Part shown: piece after piece, positions 1-14,398 of the stretch | How the letters are laid out: each line of letters opens with the position of its first letter | Position numbering within the stretch: the first letter of the stretch is position 1 | NCBI RefSeq assembly: GCF_901709675.1 | Contig: NC_051092.1 | Span: 7,629,491 to 7,693,490 of the forward strand | Length of the DNA: 64,000 bases | Source: Syngnathus acus | Taxonomy: Eukaryota; Chordata; Actinopteri; Syngnathiformes; Syngnathidae | Reading direction: 5' to 3' | Translations under genes and position numbers: made by a program | Notes under the pieces: model-generated | The model's input: only the letters and a program-made list of their open reading frames with translations | Told to the model about the DNA's origin: nothing | Databases searched by the model: none

Positions 1-920
1 CGCAAAAGCCACAAATAAAATAAACAGGATCAAAAAGAAAGCTCTGTTTACAGTGTCACAACCCTGAGACAATTTGGGTATTTGCATTGTCACTTATTTT
101 GCTGGAACATTCTTCTGTGTGCATCTCTGTCCAAATCTTATCCTCACTTAGCAGCAACGTTATAAAGCACATTTGAGAAAACAATAAAACTGCCACAGAG
201 TGAAAATACACAGTGTAAGGCAGAAAAATACAGGGGATTAAAAAAGTCTACATACCCCAGTGCAAATGTTCTTTTATGATGTAAAAAAGTAAGACCAAGC
301 TAAATCTGTACAGGACTTTTTTTCACCTGTGGCCTGCATGTACTGTGCAACACAACTTTTTTTAACACTTCGAGTGGAAATAAACAACTAACATAATATG
401 GTTGTACTAGTTTACACACACTCATAACTATGATGTGGCTGTGTTAAGAATCAACCAATCACATTTAAACTCCTGCTAAATGGAAGTCAGCATTCAATTG
501 CCACCATTTAAATTTCTTCTGATTAAGCCAAAAGAAAGCTTAGATATTTTAGCAGGCTTACTCAGACCGTTTTTGTTTGCTTTTTAGCAACTCCCTCTAC
601 CTTTACTTATGCTCCAGTTCTGGCTAAAAAAAAAAGAAAACAACTCAAACTAAAGCCGGCCACCACCATATGTCACTGTAGGCATGGTGTTCTTTTGGTG
701 AATTATGGCCCCAAAAAATTAACACTGACTTAATAGGACCATAAGAATGAGAAAGAAATGTTATGTTTATTTTTACTTGCCCCCGCTCCAAAAGTTTTTA
801 CATGATTTCTATTGGTCTTATTTATTTATGTTATTAAAAAAAAAAAGGCATTTGAACCTATATTAGTAGACTTTTTATATTCATTGTTTATAAAGTATAC
901 AGTACGAAATGTATATAGCT
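1..920. other. No gene recognised
   Basis: AT-rich DNA with several short A and T runs (for example near 627, 835 and 350). I see no open frame of coding character, no RNA gene and no clear transposon boundary. It is probably intronic or intergenic. Confidence 0.5.
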
Positions 921-975
921 ACTGTTAAGGCAATGCAAGGAAAGGCAAGTTTATTTGTATAGCAAATTTTAGGTA
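921..975 (-). repeat. LINE 3' end fragment (L2-like)
   Basis: Read on the minus strand, this ends with a TATACAAATAAACTTGCC-type string, the same 3' terminal motif as in the L2 element ending at 16892. Only the last few tens of bases are recognisable, so it is a heavily 5'-truncated copy or an old remnant. Confidence 0.5.
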
Positions 976-2696
976 AAAGACAAAAAGGTTCACTGACTGA
1001 CTGATTGAGGACAGACGGACTGGCCCGGCTAGAAATAATTATGGTCTGATGATGACGGACTGGCGGGCTGAGCACTGGCAAAGGATGAATGATGGACCTG
1101 CAAAATTTACTGATGCACACACCTCTGCTGTTACCCTTGGAGACCGTTTTTTACTGACTTCCCTAAAATAGGAGTGACCAGCTGTAATTTAGCGATGACA
1201 GAAGCGCGGTTAAAATGAAAATACAAAATCAATATAAATAATAATATATTAATAATAACAATAATAAATTTGTTTTATTTGCATACTATATCATTTGACA
1301 ATATTTATTATTTGGTGCAAGTTTGTCCCATTACCCCATGTAGTGAATCGTCACATACCATGTACTTCACAACACCCGCTTTCTTTCATGCCTTGCCTCT
1401 TCAAAACTTTAGTCTCAGTGGTGTACTCTATCTGACAGTTGTATAAAGCCTGAGGCCACTGCACAGCATTTAAAGTGTAGCGTGAGAAGCTGATGCCACC
1501 GGATACGATTGTCTTATCATATGGCAATCTTATCACAAATGCCATAAATTGTCCTAGCAAAATACAGGTTAATGCTTTGGAAACAATGTTGGGTCAGTTT
1601 CAACTTGCTGTTTCCAAAGGATCAACGTGACAACCATAAAGTGAAGTTGAGCTGCATCCATGCAGGCTTTCACTCCTCCAGGCATTACTTTGCTATTGAA
1701 ACGTCAATTTAGAACTGTTTTTTTTCATACCATTAAAAAAAAAAAAAAAAATCTTAAATGAATAAGTTAATTCAGGATTTCCTCATAGTCGATCAAGGAC
1801 ATATCGCCAAATTCTGATCCCTCAGCAAGACCCATGACATGAATTGTTTTGAATTAGACAGATAAAGAAAAACATTTTGTAAGCGAAAGGGGAGGGGAAA
1901 AAACATTAAATTGGTAGGTGTTTAAAGAGTGAGTCTTAGAAGAACAAGAGCACACACTGACGGAGATTTGTCAGTTAAGGAGCCATATGTTCCCACCCCG
2001 GGGCATCACGTTAGCGTATGATGTATAGGTAAAACCACAAGCAGGCAGCAAGTCGTCATTCTTCTAGAAGGACAGCCCAGATGAACCCAGCAGAGATAGA
2101 ACCATGGCTTCAGGTAATTTGCAGTGACATGTTTTCCTTTGACAGGGTTAGAAGTGCACTCTGAAAAATTCTAGGTCTCAAATTCATAGTGTGCTTCAGT
2201 ACACTAAAAGGCTATCTTGTGAAAAATGGCTGATTGATGGTTCACATACTTCAGCACTCTGAGAACACATATTTATGAGCAAGCGGGTAATACCCTCCTG
2301 TGGTGATGGTTATTAAGACCAAGACAAGGTATGACAAAATGGGGGGTGGGTGACAGGGTTTGTTCAAATAAACATGACATGAATGTTAAAAATAATATTG
2401 ACTTAGATATCTGCAACTACTCAAGTACCAACACGGGACATACCCATCATTACGTAAGTACGGGTCTGTCTCTTTTGACTGCATTAGTCTCCTTATGGAA
2501 AGTGGCTTGACTTTGATTAATTGATTTATTTATTAATCTGATATCAGCGTCTACCTATAACGAAAATGTCCTTTGTTATAATATTTGTTCATTAATATCA
2601 CGCAGCTTTCATTTTAAATTTTTATGTATTTATTTCGGTATTGCGGTATGTGACCGTATGTCCGGATAGAAGAAGAAGGAAGGTCAAACAGTCTTT
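976..2696. other. No gene recognised
   Basis: There are no convincing exons or RNA genes. The 11-mer GACGGACTGGC occurs twice (about 1013 and 1054), a small local duplication. A/T homopolymers occur near 1735. Open frames are under 70 codons and have no family resemblance. Confidence 0.45.
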
Positions 2697-2699
2697 TCA

Positions 2700-2748
2700 G
2701 AATCTATCAATCAATCAATCAATCAAAACTTTACTTTATTAAATAATA
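2700..2748 (-). repeat. LINE/SINE 3' terminus with ATTG-type tail
   Basis: On the plus strand an (AATC)n run is followed by AAAACTTTACTTTATT. On the minus strand this reads AATAAAGTAAAGTTTT then (GATT)n, the polyadenylation-like 3' end plus short tandem tail of an L2-type LINE or a SINE using it. No body sequence is recognisable beyond this end. Confidence 0.45.
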
Positions 2749-4810
<2,062 letters not shown>

Positions 4811-4894
4811 CAGAGGCAAATCAGAAAGATCTGAATGCCAAACTTGAACCCCTGGGGTGCAAACAGATGCTGAAGTGTTGCACAAGGCTCTGTC
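4811..4894 (-). CDS. Possible internal exon, product unknown
   Basis: This 84-nt segment is open in the relevant frame. It is preceded on the minus strand by a strong acceptor (a pyrimidine tract ending CTACACCTGCCAG) and followed by a GTTAGT donor. Length is a multiple of three, so phases are 0/0, and it joins in frame to the candidate exon at 5055-5136 across a 160-nt intron, a common size in fish. The joined peptide has a Cys, a further Cys 14 residues on and another about 6 after that, which weakly recalls the C-terminal half of a thrombospondin type-1 repeat, but I do not recognise the protein. The donor is less than ideal. An accidental pair of splice-like sites is a real alternative. 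Confidence 0.3.
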
Positions 4895-5054
4895 CTGGCA
4901 GGTGTAGAAAGGAGGGAGTTGGTGTAAAACATCTACACATATGAATTTTTCCTTTGCTAAGGGGGACAGAGGAACCATGACTGCACTTTTTAGACGCGCG
5001 GATGTGTGTTCGTGCTTGTTGTTTTTCAGTGGAGTCAAAGTGCACTGCACTCAC

Positions 5055-5136
5055 CACCAAGTTGGCTGTGCTGACATCTCGTTGACAGTAGATGACCCGT
5101 GATGACCCCAAAGCCATTCCTCGATGTGTCACAAGT
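5055..5136 (-). CDS. Possible internal exon, product unknown
   Basis: This 82-nt segment on the minus strand is bounded by a good acceptor (TCTGCTCTTTTGTGCAG) and a consensus donor (GTGAGT). It encodes about 27 residues with motif SSRVIYCQR near the middle. Acceptor phase leaves one base completing a codon and the donor is in phase 0, compatible with the next candidate exon downstream (4811-4894). The R-V-x-Y-C pattern followed by a further Cys could fit a thrombospondin type-1 module, but the first half of such a module is not visible upstream, so the family is speculative. This is one of the better host-exon candidates in the window. Confidence 0.38.
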
Positions 5137-5447
5137 CTGCACAAAAGAGCAGAGAGTTGGGTTTTTACGTCTCTATAAAGCTCCATGTGTATGGTGTTCT
5201 TCTAACAAGAAAGTCAAATTATAGTGAGTATGCACAGATTTTTCTATCCACTTCAAAACAGCAAATTTGGGAGCTGACAGTTTTTTTGTATACTTGGAAA
5301 ATATTTTTAATGGCAGGTGGTCTCGCCAAAAAATATGACATTATTATGAGACAAGGGATCAACATTGCATTTTTTTTTTTTTACCAGACATTTACATCTG
5401 GATCAGATAGATACACAACAGAGAACTTTTTTTGTTTGAAGTAGCCT

Positions 5448-5480
5448 ATTTAGGTCATGACTCATGACCTAAATGACTCA
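5448..5480. promoter_or_regulatory. 27-bp perfect palindrome with nuclear-receptor half-sites and AP-1 cores
   Basis: Bases 5448-5460 and 5462-5474 are exact inverted copies around one central base. The core reads AGGTCA, TGACTCA, TGACCT: two inverted nuclear-receptor half-sites separated by a perfect AP-1/TRE heptamer. A second TGACTCA follows at 5474-5480. Binding is inferred from motif match only. It would lie about 310 bp upstream of the candidate minus-strand exon at 5055-5136, that is, in an intron if that exon is real. Confidence 0.4.
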
Positions 5481-5591
5481 TGAGCGAAGGTTTTAGGAAA
5501 TGTGACTACTGTAATTTTGCCGACGTGTGTCCAAGCACTCGAATTATTAAATAATAAATAGTGTGAATGTCTATGTCTAAGTGTCAGATTT

Positions 5592-5845
5592 CATCCATCC
5601 ATCCAATTATCCATTCTGTGAACTGCTTCTCCTCATGAGTGTCGCAGGCATTCTGGAGCCTATCCCAGCAGTCCATGGTAAGGCCTACCATGCTTGTTTT
5701 TAGGAAGTAGGAGGGAATCGGTGCACCCAGAGAAAACCCAAGCAGGGATGGGTAGAACATGCAAATTCTACACAGGAATCAAATGCTGCACCTCTGAAGT
5801 GTGAGGCAGACGTGCTAACCAGTGTTCCACCATGCCGCGCGACCA
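5592..5845 (-). mobile_element. tRNA-derived SINE, nearly full length
   Basis: On the minus strand the order is: tRNA-like head (CTGGTTAGCACGTCTGCCTC around box A, then a degenerate box B GATTCC), a conserved middle (TTTGCATGTTCT, then GGTTTTCTCTGGG), the GGGATAGGCTCCAG block, and a terminal (GGAT)n tail at the left end. This is a widespread fish SINE family; other copies or pieces occur at 24360, 28541, 54655, 61355 and 61868. The copy is diverged from the younger-looking head at 28541, so it is an older insertion. No target duplication was identified. Confidence 0.85.
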
Positions 5846-6781
5846 GATTTATATTTTGCCTATTTACTATGAAACCATTTAGAGTTAATGGTGCAACCTA
5901 CTTGAAAAGCAGAGTGGTGTATATGGGTGGGCAAAGCCACTGTGGAGCTCAGAAGAAATTAGAAGATAAATCAGAACCATCGCACAAACATTAGCCACAG
6001 CCAATTGAGTCATTTGGAATGTCTTGAAGATGAAAGAAACCACTAAGTAGCAGACATTGGCTGTATCACAGCCTACACTTTGCAGATAACTACATGCACA
6101 GAAGTGCAGAGACTACACCAAAAGAGCAAAGCCCTCATTAGCAACCATTAGGAAGCAGACTGGAATTTGCAGAAAATCCAATGATAAGACTGACCAATTC
6201 ACTGAACTTTTATGTCCTAATGGAAAATTAAACTTTACTTTATGGAAAGGCAACCTTTTGCTTCCATACATCCTCTATGCTCAGAGATTATCTGTGATGA
6301 ATGGCGGAGGTGATGTCCATGCATGGGCTTGGCTTGCATGGACTCGTGTAGGAAAGACTCACCTATTTTCAATGATGCCATTCGAAATATTGACTCAGAA
6401 GGCTACAGAAATGTTTTGCACACTAGTGATACAGCCGAATCGATACAGCCTTGCCAAAACAAAGTATTTTATTCACTGTTTGGAACGCCAGGAAAAGAAA
6501 AGAAGAATTCAAACGTTTGGTGATGTCACAGAGTCACAGGTTTGATGCAGTTATCACAAGTAAAGGCTTTATGATTAAATATTAAGGGCTTGAATTGTGT
6601 GACCAGTGTAAATCCTCTGCGGTGTGTGGTGATACTCTATGCCCCAATGTTGATCATTTTATAATAAAGCACAGACCAGTAGATCTGAAAGACAGAGGGC
6701 TGTGCTGGTGTGGGAGTGGTCCAAGCCTAATTCAATCATGGCCAATCAAGGTGGTTTCTCTCATTTTCTTTTAGATTTGGT
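5846..6781. other. No gene recognised
   Basis: Two overlapping plus-strand frames of 66 and 95 codons (6258-6545) have no recognisable domain or splice context. No RNA gene is seen. Confidence 0.4.
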
Positions 6782-6782
6782 G

Positions 6783-6895
6783 CCCATCCATCCATCCATC
6801 CATCCATCCATCCATCCATCCATCCATCCATCCATCCATCCATCCAGCCAATCGCAGGGCACACAGAGACGAACACCCATCCGCACTCTGTCTGT
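6783..6895 (-). repeat. (CATC)n tetranucleotide inside a SINE fragment
   Basis: About 16 CATC/CCAT units (6783-6846) run straight into AGCCAATCGCAGGGCACA, which is the internal block of the same tRNA-derived SINE family in minus orientation. The tetranucleotide probably expanded from the SINE's own (GGAT)n tail. The repeat peptides it encodes (Ile-His-Pro-Ser or Gly-Trp-Met-Asp) are not genes. Confidence 0.75.
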
Positions 6896-9800
6896 TTTTT
6901 TTTGGGGGGACAGCTCAATGGTATGAATATCATGTACTGCGAAATTGACAGCGGTGCGTTCTCAACTTTTAAATTAGGCTGCCACTGCAAGTGTTTTTAC
7001 TGGGAAAAAAAATCTAACGTGAGACGATCATAATGCATGTGATTTATTCAGAGATGAACAACTCAAATTGTTTGACTTAACTGATAGAATAAAGTGTTCA
7101 GGTGCAGGAGAACATTGAGATGCATGATTGCGGCTGATATCCTTATGCAGCATGTCGACAAAGTAAGACCACACTGTTGTAATGTGACCACAGTGAGCTC
7201 ACTTATAGGAGATCATCCAATATCTAATCACTCAGACTGGAGAAAGCTGAGCACAATGACACAGTGCAGCAAAGAGCTAGTCGTGGAACAAAATGCATGG
7301 TCTGAGCTTGAGGAGACACATTTCATTAACGTCACAGTATCTGATGAAGTCATACATTTGAAAAGCTATTGTGCCTTAATTTGAAAAAGGCTCACTATAC
7401 ATAAGTGATCAATCTTGTCCCCTGTCAGACAGCCAGGGGCCAAAATGCGGACACTCACATCTACTGAACCATGTGTTTACACTCAAACACACAAACACAT
7501 ACTTCAACAAACACGACCATAGCATGGCAAATGCATTCTTAATTTTGCTGCATGTGACACACATACACACTAGCTGTACACATCTGGGAAGCAAGGACCA
7601 TCAATCAGAGGGGCCACCTGTTACAATGATACGCAATGAGCGTGAAAGACCGAAATTCTGTTTGATGATGAGGGGGGAAATAATCACAGCCCAAAACAAT
7701 CAGGGTACGAGAAAGACAGCAATATGCACTACAGTCAAAGGATTACTAAAAGCTTCATATTATTTGCCTTACTTTTTAAAAATGAGTCACACTATGCCGT
7801 ACTATACAATGCTAATTTCAACAGTGAAGTTACACCTCATTTCTTTCTAGACTTGAGGCTGCCACTTGAGTCCAACCAGTAAGACCCTCGCGCTGCCCCT
7901 TGTCGTCACGGTAACGCACAGCCACTTGTGTTGAGCCCATTTGCAGACAAAACAGGATGATTTCAACTGGGCTGTGAAATGAGGATTCACATTCCTATTT
8001 GTATCTGCTTTAAAGGAAGGAGAATCGTCTGGTCTTTTCACAGGCTGCACATCAGTCGCTCTAAGTGGCCGTTCTGCTAGCAGGAAGGACCTCCTCAAAA
8101 ACAATCCGTCTTGGGACCAGCAATGACTTCTCATTATGATGTCCAAAAAAAAAAAAGTGGCTACCGGTCTTCATTTGATATCATACAGTACATCATTATA
8201 ATGACTCAGAGTATGATCCCAAGAGTGAAGAAAAAGATCTTTGGCTAATGGTACTTAAACCACCATTTTCCACTAGCCTCACTTGAAATGTTTCCATTGT
8301 ACACTTTAATGTTACAGCTTCTCAGCCTGAGTTGGGTGCGTGCCCAGAAGAAGAAGTTTTGCATTCATTACCACAGGAAAAAATACATTGTACCACTAGT
8401 GTCATGTTTTTGCCGCTGATTCAAAGAGCTATTACTGGAGCTTTGACTAAATATATGGCAAATCTTCAATCTAAACTTCAAATTCTGTTCTTCAAACAAA
8501 AAATCTGCATTACATCAAGCTCTGGCACGCCTGCTGTATATAAAGTCACGGATCTCAGCACTGTTCCCTTCAAACCACTCATCACTGCTATTGTTTTTCA
8601 AATGTGTACACAGGAGGAGTGCGGCGGTCGCTGGCAGTGTGAAATCCGAATGCCAAAAACCATGATCTTATTCTTCAACCATGGACCATAAAGCGTCTTT
8701 TACCACACATTCCTCATCTTTGTCAGTTTATGGCCTTGATTAATAAAACATTTACTCGATGAAAAACATGTAGTAGCATAGATTAACTTTTAACACAAAT
8801 GAACAATTAATTTCTATTGCAGCAATAGCTTAGGGAACTTTTTTATTTAGAGAAGTTGTTGTTAATTGTTATTAAATTAAATTGTTATTAAATTATTAGT
8901 TATTGTTGTTAGGGTTAGGGTCCTTGATCATTGTTGTTGTAAACATCCCTATAACATAGATGTCATATACTTTATGTGTATGTATGTAGTCACTACTCTG
9001 CCGTTTTGTTTTTTATGCCAATCTCCTGTTAGTTAAAACAAACATATTTAATTTGTTTTTCAGTGTTGCGCGAGAGAAGATCATGGTCGACTCAAATTTT
9101 CTTAATAAAAAGTCCATGTGTGCATAAAAATAAAGCAAATACAAACTAGTCAGTCTTATTTTTTTATAAGTCTATATATGGTTGTTTAATTGTGTGAAAC
9201 ATTTTTATTGCTATTGTAGTGTCTATAATTGTTCTCAGAGGTTTTCATAAGAGATGGAAAATCCAACATTGGGTGAAAATAAAAAGACAAATGGATGCAA
9301 AAAGGATCATATGTCTGGTTTGCTTTACGGCACACATAGGAAATAATTTCATTGGAGAGTTGGACAGGACTCCAAATGTGTTGCTCTCATAAAATATAAA
9401 GAGTGACTGGAAAATGAGACAGCTATGTTATTAAATGTTTGGAATTATGCTGCTCATCTCATTTGAAAAGATGAGATAGGGAAGTAAAGGAAGCATGAGA
9501 GAACAGAATTTGGTCATTTCAAGTACGCTACCCATGAGATTCACAAAGGAATTGAAACTACGTCGCCAATACCTTTAGTTGTACTTTAGACAGCAAACAT
9601 TTAGCCTTGAAATCAAAAGAATAAATAAGACAAGAGATCACCCTCATTTTAGTTTGAATTCATTATATTGTTCAATAAACGTTAAATTGACACATTGCTA
9701 CATTTCATTACTAAATAAATGGACATGTATTTACCACGATCAAATACACACAAACGTACGAAAATTGGTACAGATGACCAGAGATTCCGACATTCCCAGG

Positions 9801-12800
9801 TAACGGTAATCTGTACCGTACCATTTCAAATGTGAAAGGTAACCATTCCTGTGCGCTATGGATAATATTTTCTTCAGTGGTTACAAAGATCAGCAAACCA
9901 TTTTCAATGTTCATTTATTAATTCATGTATTATTTTTCAATCAATGCTAGTACTGTTGGAGAGTGATGTTGATATACAGTAGCTTCTACAATCGTGAAAC
10001 CTGGGACATGACCCAGGACTCCATACATCAGTGTCAAACATTTGTGGCTTCCAGTCAGCTTTGATGCTGGAGGGAAACTAATGCAAAAAGTAAAAAATAA
10101 TATGCACACACGAAAAAAAAGTACACCAATTTCATCCTTGCTCAAAAAAATGAACGTCAGTGTTCAAGAAACTCTCTCAAGACACAGCAAGTATCCATCC
10201 CAAACCCTCTTTTCCGTTTTCTTTCTTCGATTAAAGATTAAGGATCTGGAGTCTTCCAAATATTATCAGCGCAGTCATAAAAACTGTCATTGCCATTACT
10301 TTCTTTGTGTGCCCAACGTGATAAACTTTCTGCTAATAATTTACACAGGAACCACAACCTTCCAGAGCTATTAAATTATGAATTCATAGCTTCTCAAGGT
10401 TGTGGTTTCTACTTGGTGTCTTGCCCAAAACATGATTTGGAGAGTTTTTTCCTGCAAAACTCCTAGCACTAATCCTATAGCCCTAAACAGTTTTACACAC
10501 TTGATTAAAAATAACTGTAGACACACTAACAACCCCAACTGATTCAACAAACACAAACAACCACAACTGATATAAATAGTAATTCTGTCACCCTTTACAG
10601 CATTTTGTTTTCTTGATGAGTGTGTGTGTGTGTGTTTGCATTTGCGTGTGCACGCGTGTCAGTGTGAACGACAAGCGTCAGCCATTTGTCTCAACTAACC
10701 GCGAGAGGAGCAGATGATACTTTCAAAACCAATGACTTATGGTTTTACCATACTGGTGTCACTATTTAATAGCAAACCTTTAGCTGAATTCTCAACTTTT
10801 CCCATACACTCGAATCATCTCATCAGCCCACAGCGATGAGAGAAGAGCTTTGTTACTTCTTATTACCTCCCTGCGTTTTTGCACAATCAGCAGACCATTT
10901 ATCAAAAAATGAATGTATTTAAGTTGTGGGCTAGGACAACAACCTATCCCTAGTCTTGCATTAATATAAAGCAGAGTGTATGGTCTCAATGGGCGGTCTG
11001 ACTGCCATTTTGTTTTGTTAGGAAAAAACAAACCTCAACCAGAACACTCGACCATGCGCACTCATCCAATTTGATTCAGGAAAATGAATTTAAGCAAATT
11101 GCAGCCAAGACATAAAATGATGAGCTCGAAGTAAATGAAAAGCAGAACTGTATGGTTGCAGTGAGTTGGTGTCCTCACTGTTCTTTTTGGACTTTTGTCT
11201 CCAGCTCTGACTCATTCTCCATTACATCCTTGGTCTGACATCAGATGGAGAACAAAATAAAAATCTCCTAATCAAATAAGCCAATTAGACAGAGAACATG
11301 TAGTCTCTTTGTCTTGGTGCTCGTCGGTTCATTAAACTTTAACGACATCTGTTGGAAAGATGTGTGAGGATTGTCGTTGATCGATGGCAGGAAAGCTGCC
11401 TTTCACAAACTCCACCAAAACTTGATGCAAAAGCATCATGCTGTTCAAATATCTAAAGTATTCGTCCCTCTTTGAGTGTTGCTGAAAGTCTATTTGTCCT
11501 GGCTTTGACCTGAGCCCCCGCTGCCTGCTGTCTTTTTTGATCACCACTGCGGCAAATGTTACCACCCTTATAACCACTTGTTTTTTAATTGCTGACATTT
11601 TCAGTCTGACAGTTAGTTGATGTTTGGGAAGCACAGGTCGTCCTCGTTTTGCTTGCTGCTTCTAATGCTCACAGGGTTGCCTATTAATTTCATGATGGCC
11701 TTATGAAAGAGCATCATCCATCACTCCATGACAGCATGTCTCTCCATAGCCTCTCTTCCATCATGTGGAAGGAATCAAACAGCTAAAAAAAAAGAATTAA
11801 AAAAAAAAAAAATGCTCGTCACTTAACTTCCCAGCTCCTGTGAACCATCAACACAAAAGCACAACTCTGAAGCCTGTCATTCACTTTGCGCGAGGGTGTG
11901 TGTGTGCGCAAGTCTGTTTGCACGTGCATACGCTCTTCTGTTGAGATCTTTTCAGAAAAAATACACAAAGCCAAGGGGCAACAAATACAGGGAGAGACCT
12001 GAGGACACAGTAAACATATGCGCGTGTTACTATTAGTGAACAAGACACACAAGGTCAGGATTCCCTGTCTGACGAGAATATCCCAAATAATGAGGAGCTA
12101 GTTAATGTTATGTGTTGTGCCTACTATAGAAGCCATACTGAGCCCAGTCTTTGTGTAATAAATGCCTTCGGGCCCTGTGGAACTATTCCTATCCTGCATA
12201 ATGAAATAAAGATGTCTTCCTGCAGTATCCAGCACTCTCTCCAAGTCGTGAATAATCTCTCTTTACGTTACTCATCTCAACCACAAGACTCCACTATTAT
12301 ATTTAAATGATGCATGCAGTAAATCTCTGTGCGTGGCTGTAAATTAGTTCACGTGTACTGCTGCACTTTTGCGTTTAGTTTGCACGTTCGCTTAGCATGA
12401 TAGTGTGTGAGTGTGTATGTATGGATGTGCTTATGGACATGTTCTGACCTGCACTGCAGACTGTGGCACGCGTGCATGCGTGTGTGCATGCATGATGCAG
12501 TCTCACTAAGTTCCTGTTTGAAACAGACAGCAGTCTTCACTATGTGCCAAACTGGCATACTCCTTGGGATAATGACAGACTATAGTTTGCTCTGGATTGT
12601 TGATTAAGCATTATTGAGTAACACAAACAAGCTACTGTTCAGTCATGAGGGTGTATTTTAAGTCCTTTGGGTTGAAAATGACTGAGGTTTGTTCTTTGCG
12701 TGCAAAATATGTTGACAAGAAAATGCATCGCGTACAAGACTACTCAGAATGTGAATAACTGAAGTTAAGTTCATCTAATCATTGGGTTGGTGTTATTGTT

Positions 12801-12884
12801 TTATGTCAGCAGCAACAAGAGATTGTTTGAACTGCTTGTCTTTTTTCAACTACTTAAAATAAAAATTGGTTGCAACCGGAGATG
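6896..12884. other. About 6 kb without a recognised gene
   Basis: Unique-looking AT-rich DNA. Open frames of 96-125 codons occur (7094, 7473, 7847, 8332, 10042, 11332) but none has a recognisable motif or paired splice sites. There is a short (TG)n at about 10618-10636 and GT-rich patches near 11895 and 12410. Conserved non-coding elements could be present; this cannot be judged without alignment. Confidence 0.4.
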
Positions 12885-12990
12885 GGGTTCTTATGACTTG
12901 AAACATTTTGAGTGCTTGTGACTTGAAAAAAAGGAAAACAATTGAGATTTGACTTGTACTTGATGGTTTAGGAGTTGGGACTTGGCTAAG
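12885..12990 (+). repeat. Dispersed 'ACTTG-rich' fish repeat, degenerate
   Basis: Repeated imperfect phrases GACTTG, TGTGACTTG, GGGACTTGG and TTTGACTTGTACTTG resemble a dispersed fish repeat built of variants of ACTTG. No terminal repeats or coding frame are visible. The classification is from memory of the pattern and is tentative. Confidence 0.35.
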
Positions 12991-13974
12991 ACTGGGAACG
13001 TCAATGTCATGGAGGATCAGCCTAGTCAAACCTCTGTCATGCATTGCCAACACGAAGCACCCCAGTTAGCCATGGCTGAATCACGATGAGGCCACTTTAT
13101 GCTCGGCTCACATTCAAGACCCTTTCATAGCTCATATTTTATAAATGCAACAATGGAACTTGAAAATATGAATCAACTGAGTGAGATATTCTGCAAAAAG
13201 ACAAATGTTGTAATCATGCTGTCAAGTTTTCTTTTAGAGAAAAAAAACAAGCTGAAGTTGTTTGGTGTTTAAAACAACAGCACTGTCTTGAGAGGTGTTA
13301 TTCAGTAAATGCAAAAAGCTTGCATAAATTGGTCAACAATGTCATATGAACATTGTGATGTTCGATGAACTACCTCATCGTTTCTCTTTATAACCAGCTA
13401 CTAAAAGTAAGCCTGTGTTTAAAAAGCCAGTTGATTGATCAAAAATATCTCCACATATCGCCGTTATCAGGGAAGTGCGGAATCTGTCTGCCTGCGTGTA
13501 CATCAAATCTAAATTCAGTCTGTTTTATGCGACCAAAGCGTCAGGAGCGCTGACTGTAAAAGAAAAAAAATATGAGGCCTATGATGTTACACATTTGCTC
13601 TGTGTCAGACCGCAACTGGTGAACTAAACTCCAAATTCAGTTTGACATGTACAGACAATGTCTCTGTAATTTTAAAAAAAAGTTAGCAATGGCAAGACAT
13701 TTTTTTCTGAAATCATTCAACTCAGCAATATTTGCTGTCATTGATGAACTCCAAAATCAAATAAAGCTACAACTTCTTTCAATGGATAAATGCTACAAAT
13801 TTGCTCAGGACACAAATAAGCACAATGACAAACTTATACAACACCTGAAATCACCCAAGAATAACTCGATGACAATATCAAAATATGATACAGGTGATCA
13901 AAGATACAGTTGAATCCCTCAACTTGCTGTCTTGACTTAATAACCTTGGACTCTGTTCAGCCTGCATGTTACCC
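12991..13974. other. No gene recognised
   Basis: AT-rich sequence with short frames only and no clear feature. Confidence 0.4.
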
Positions 13975-14398
13975 TGGGGTCAGTTTCTTCAGAGCACCAA
14001 TGTCAGTTGTCATTGTATATTTCTCAACGTCCCCAAATGACAGCAGTTCAATTTAGAATTGTGCCACTGTCTAAAACAAATTGAGTGAATGAATGCACAC
14101 TTCCTTCAACTTAACCAAAATAAATGGAAATGGGTCAAGCCACCAATGAAGTCGAGTGTAAATGCTTTCAAAGCCAGGTTGAAAACTATGCTATTACTTT
14201 TCCCATAACTACAATGAAGGTCTTTCAAATGATTTTGAACAATCTTCTTGCAGTTTAGTCATTTTAGTGAGATACTTTTAATTTCTCTACTTCTTTTGTC
14301 TCTAAATGCTTTTAAACGTACTTTAAATTATGTGTAATGCACATTGGGTTACCTTGTGTATGAAATGTGCTGTATAAATAAAGCTACCTTGCCGTGAA
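13975..14398 (+). pseudogene. L2-like LINE relic (RT C-terminal part plus 3' UTR)
   Basis: Plus-strand translation, in shifting frames, gives a string like STSPNDSSSI (just after the YADD region in L2 RTs), then LKQIE and NAHFLQLNQNK (the FLxLNxxKTE block). It then jumps to FKARLKTM, normally some 250 residues further on at the C terminus, followed by a 3' UTR ending in TGTATAAATAAAGCTACC. So this is an old, frameshifted copy with an internal deletion. The family assignment rests on comparison with the intact L2 ORF2 in this window (17369-20551). Confidence 0.7.

Noticed and set aside
6702-6990. Ile-His-Pro-Ser and Gly-Trp-Met-Asp repeat open frames
   Set aside because: They arise from the CATC tetranucleotide repeat within a SINE fragment.
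7847-8146. 99-codon minus-strand frame with fairly protein-like composition
   Set aside because: No convincing acceptor or donor and no recognised domain; kept only as a note.
8332-8691. 119-codon plus-strand frame
   Set aside because: No family resemblance, no splice signals of quality and no repeat identity.
8907-8920. Telomere-like TTAGGGTTAGGG
   Set aside because: Only two units are present. This is far too short to indicate a telomere or an interstitial telomeric array.
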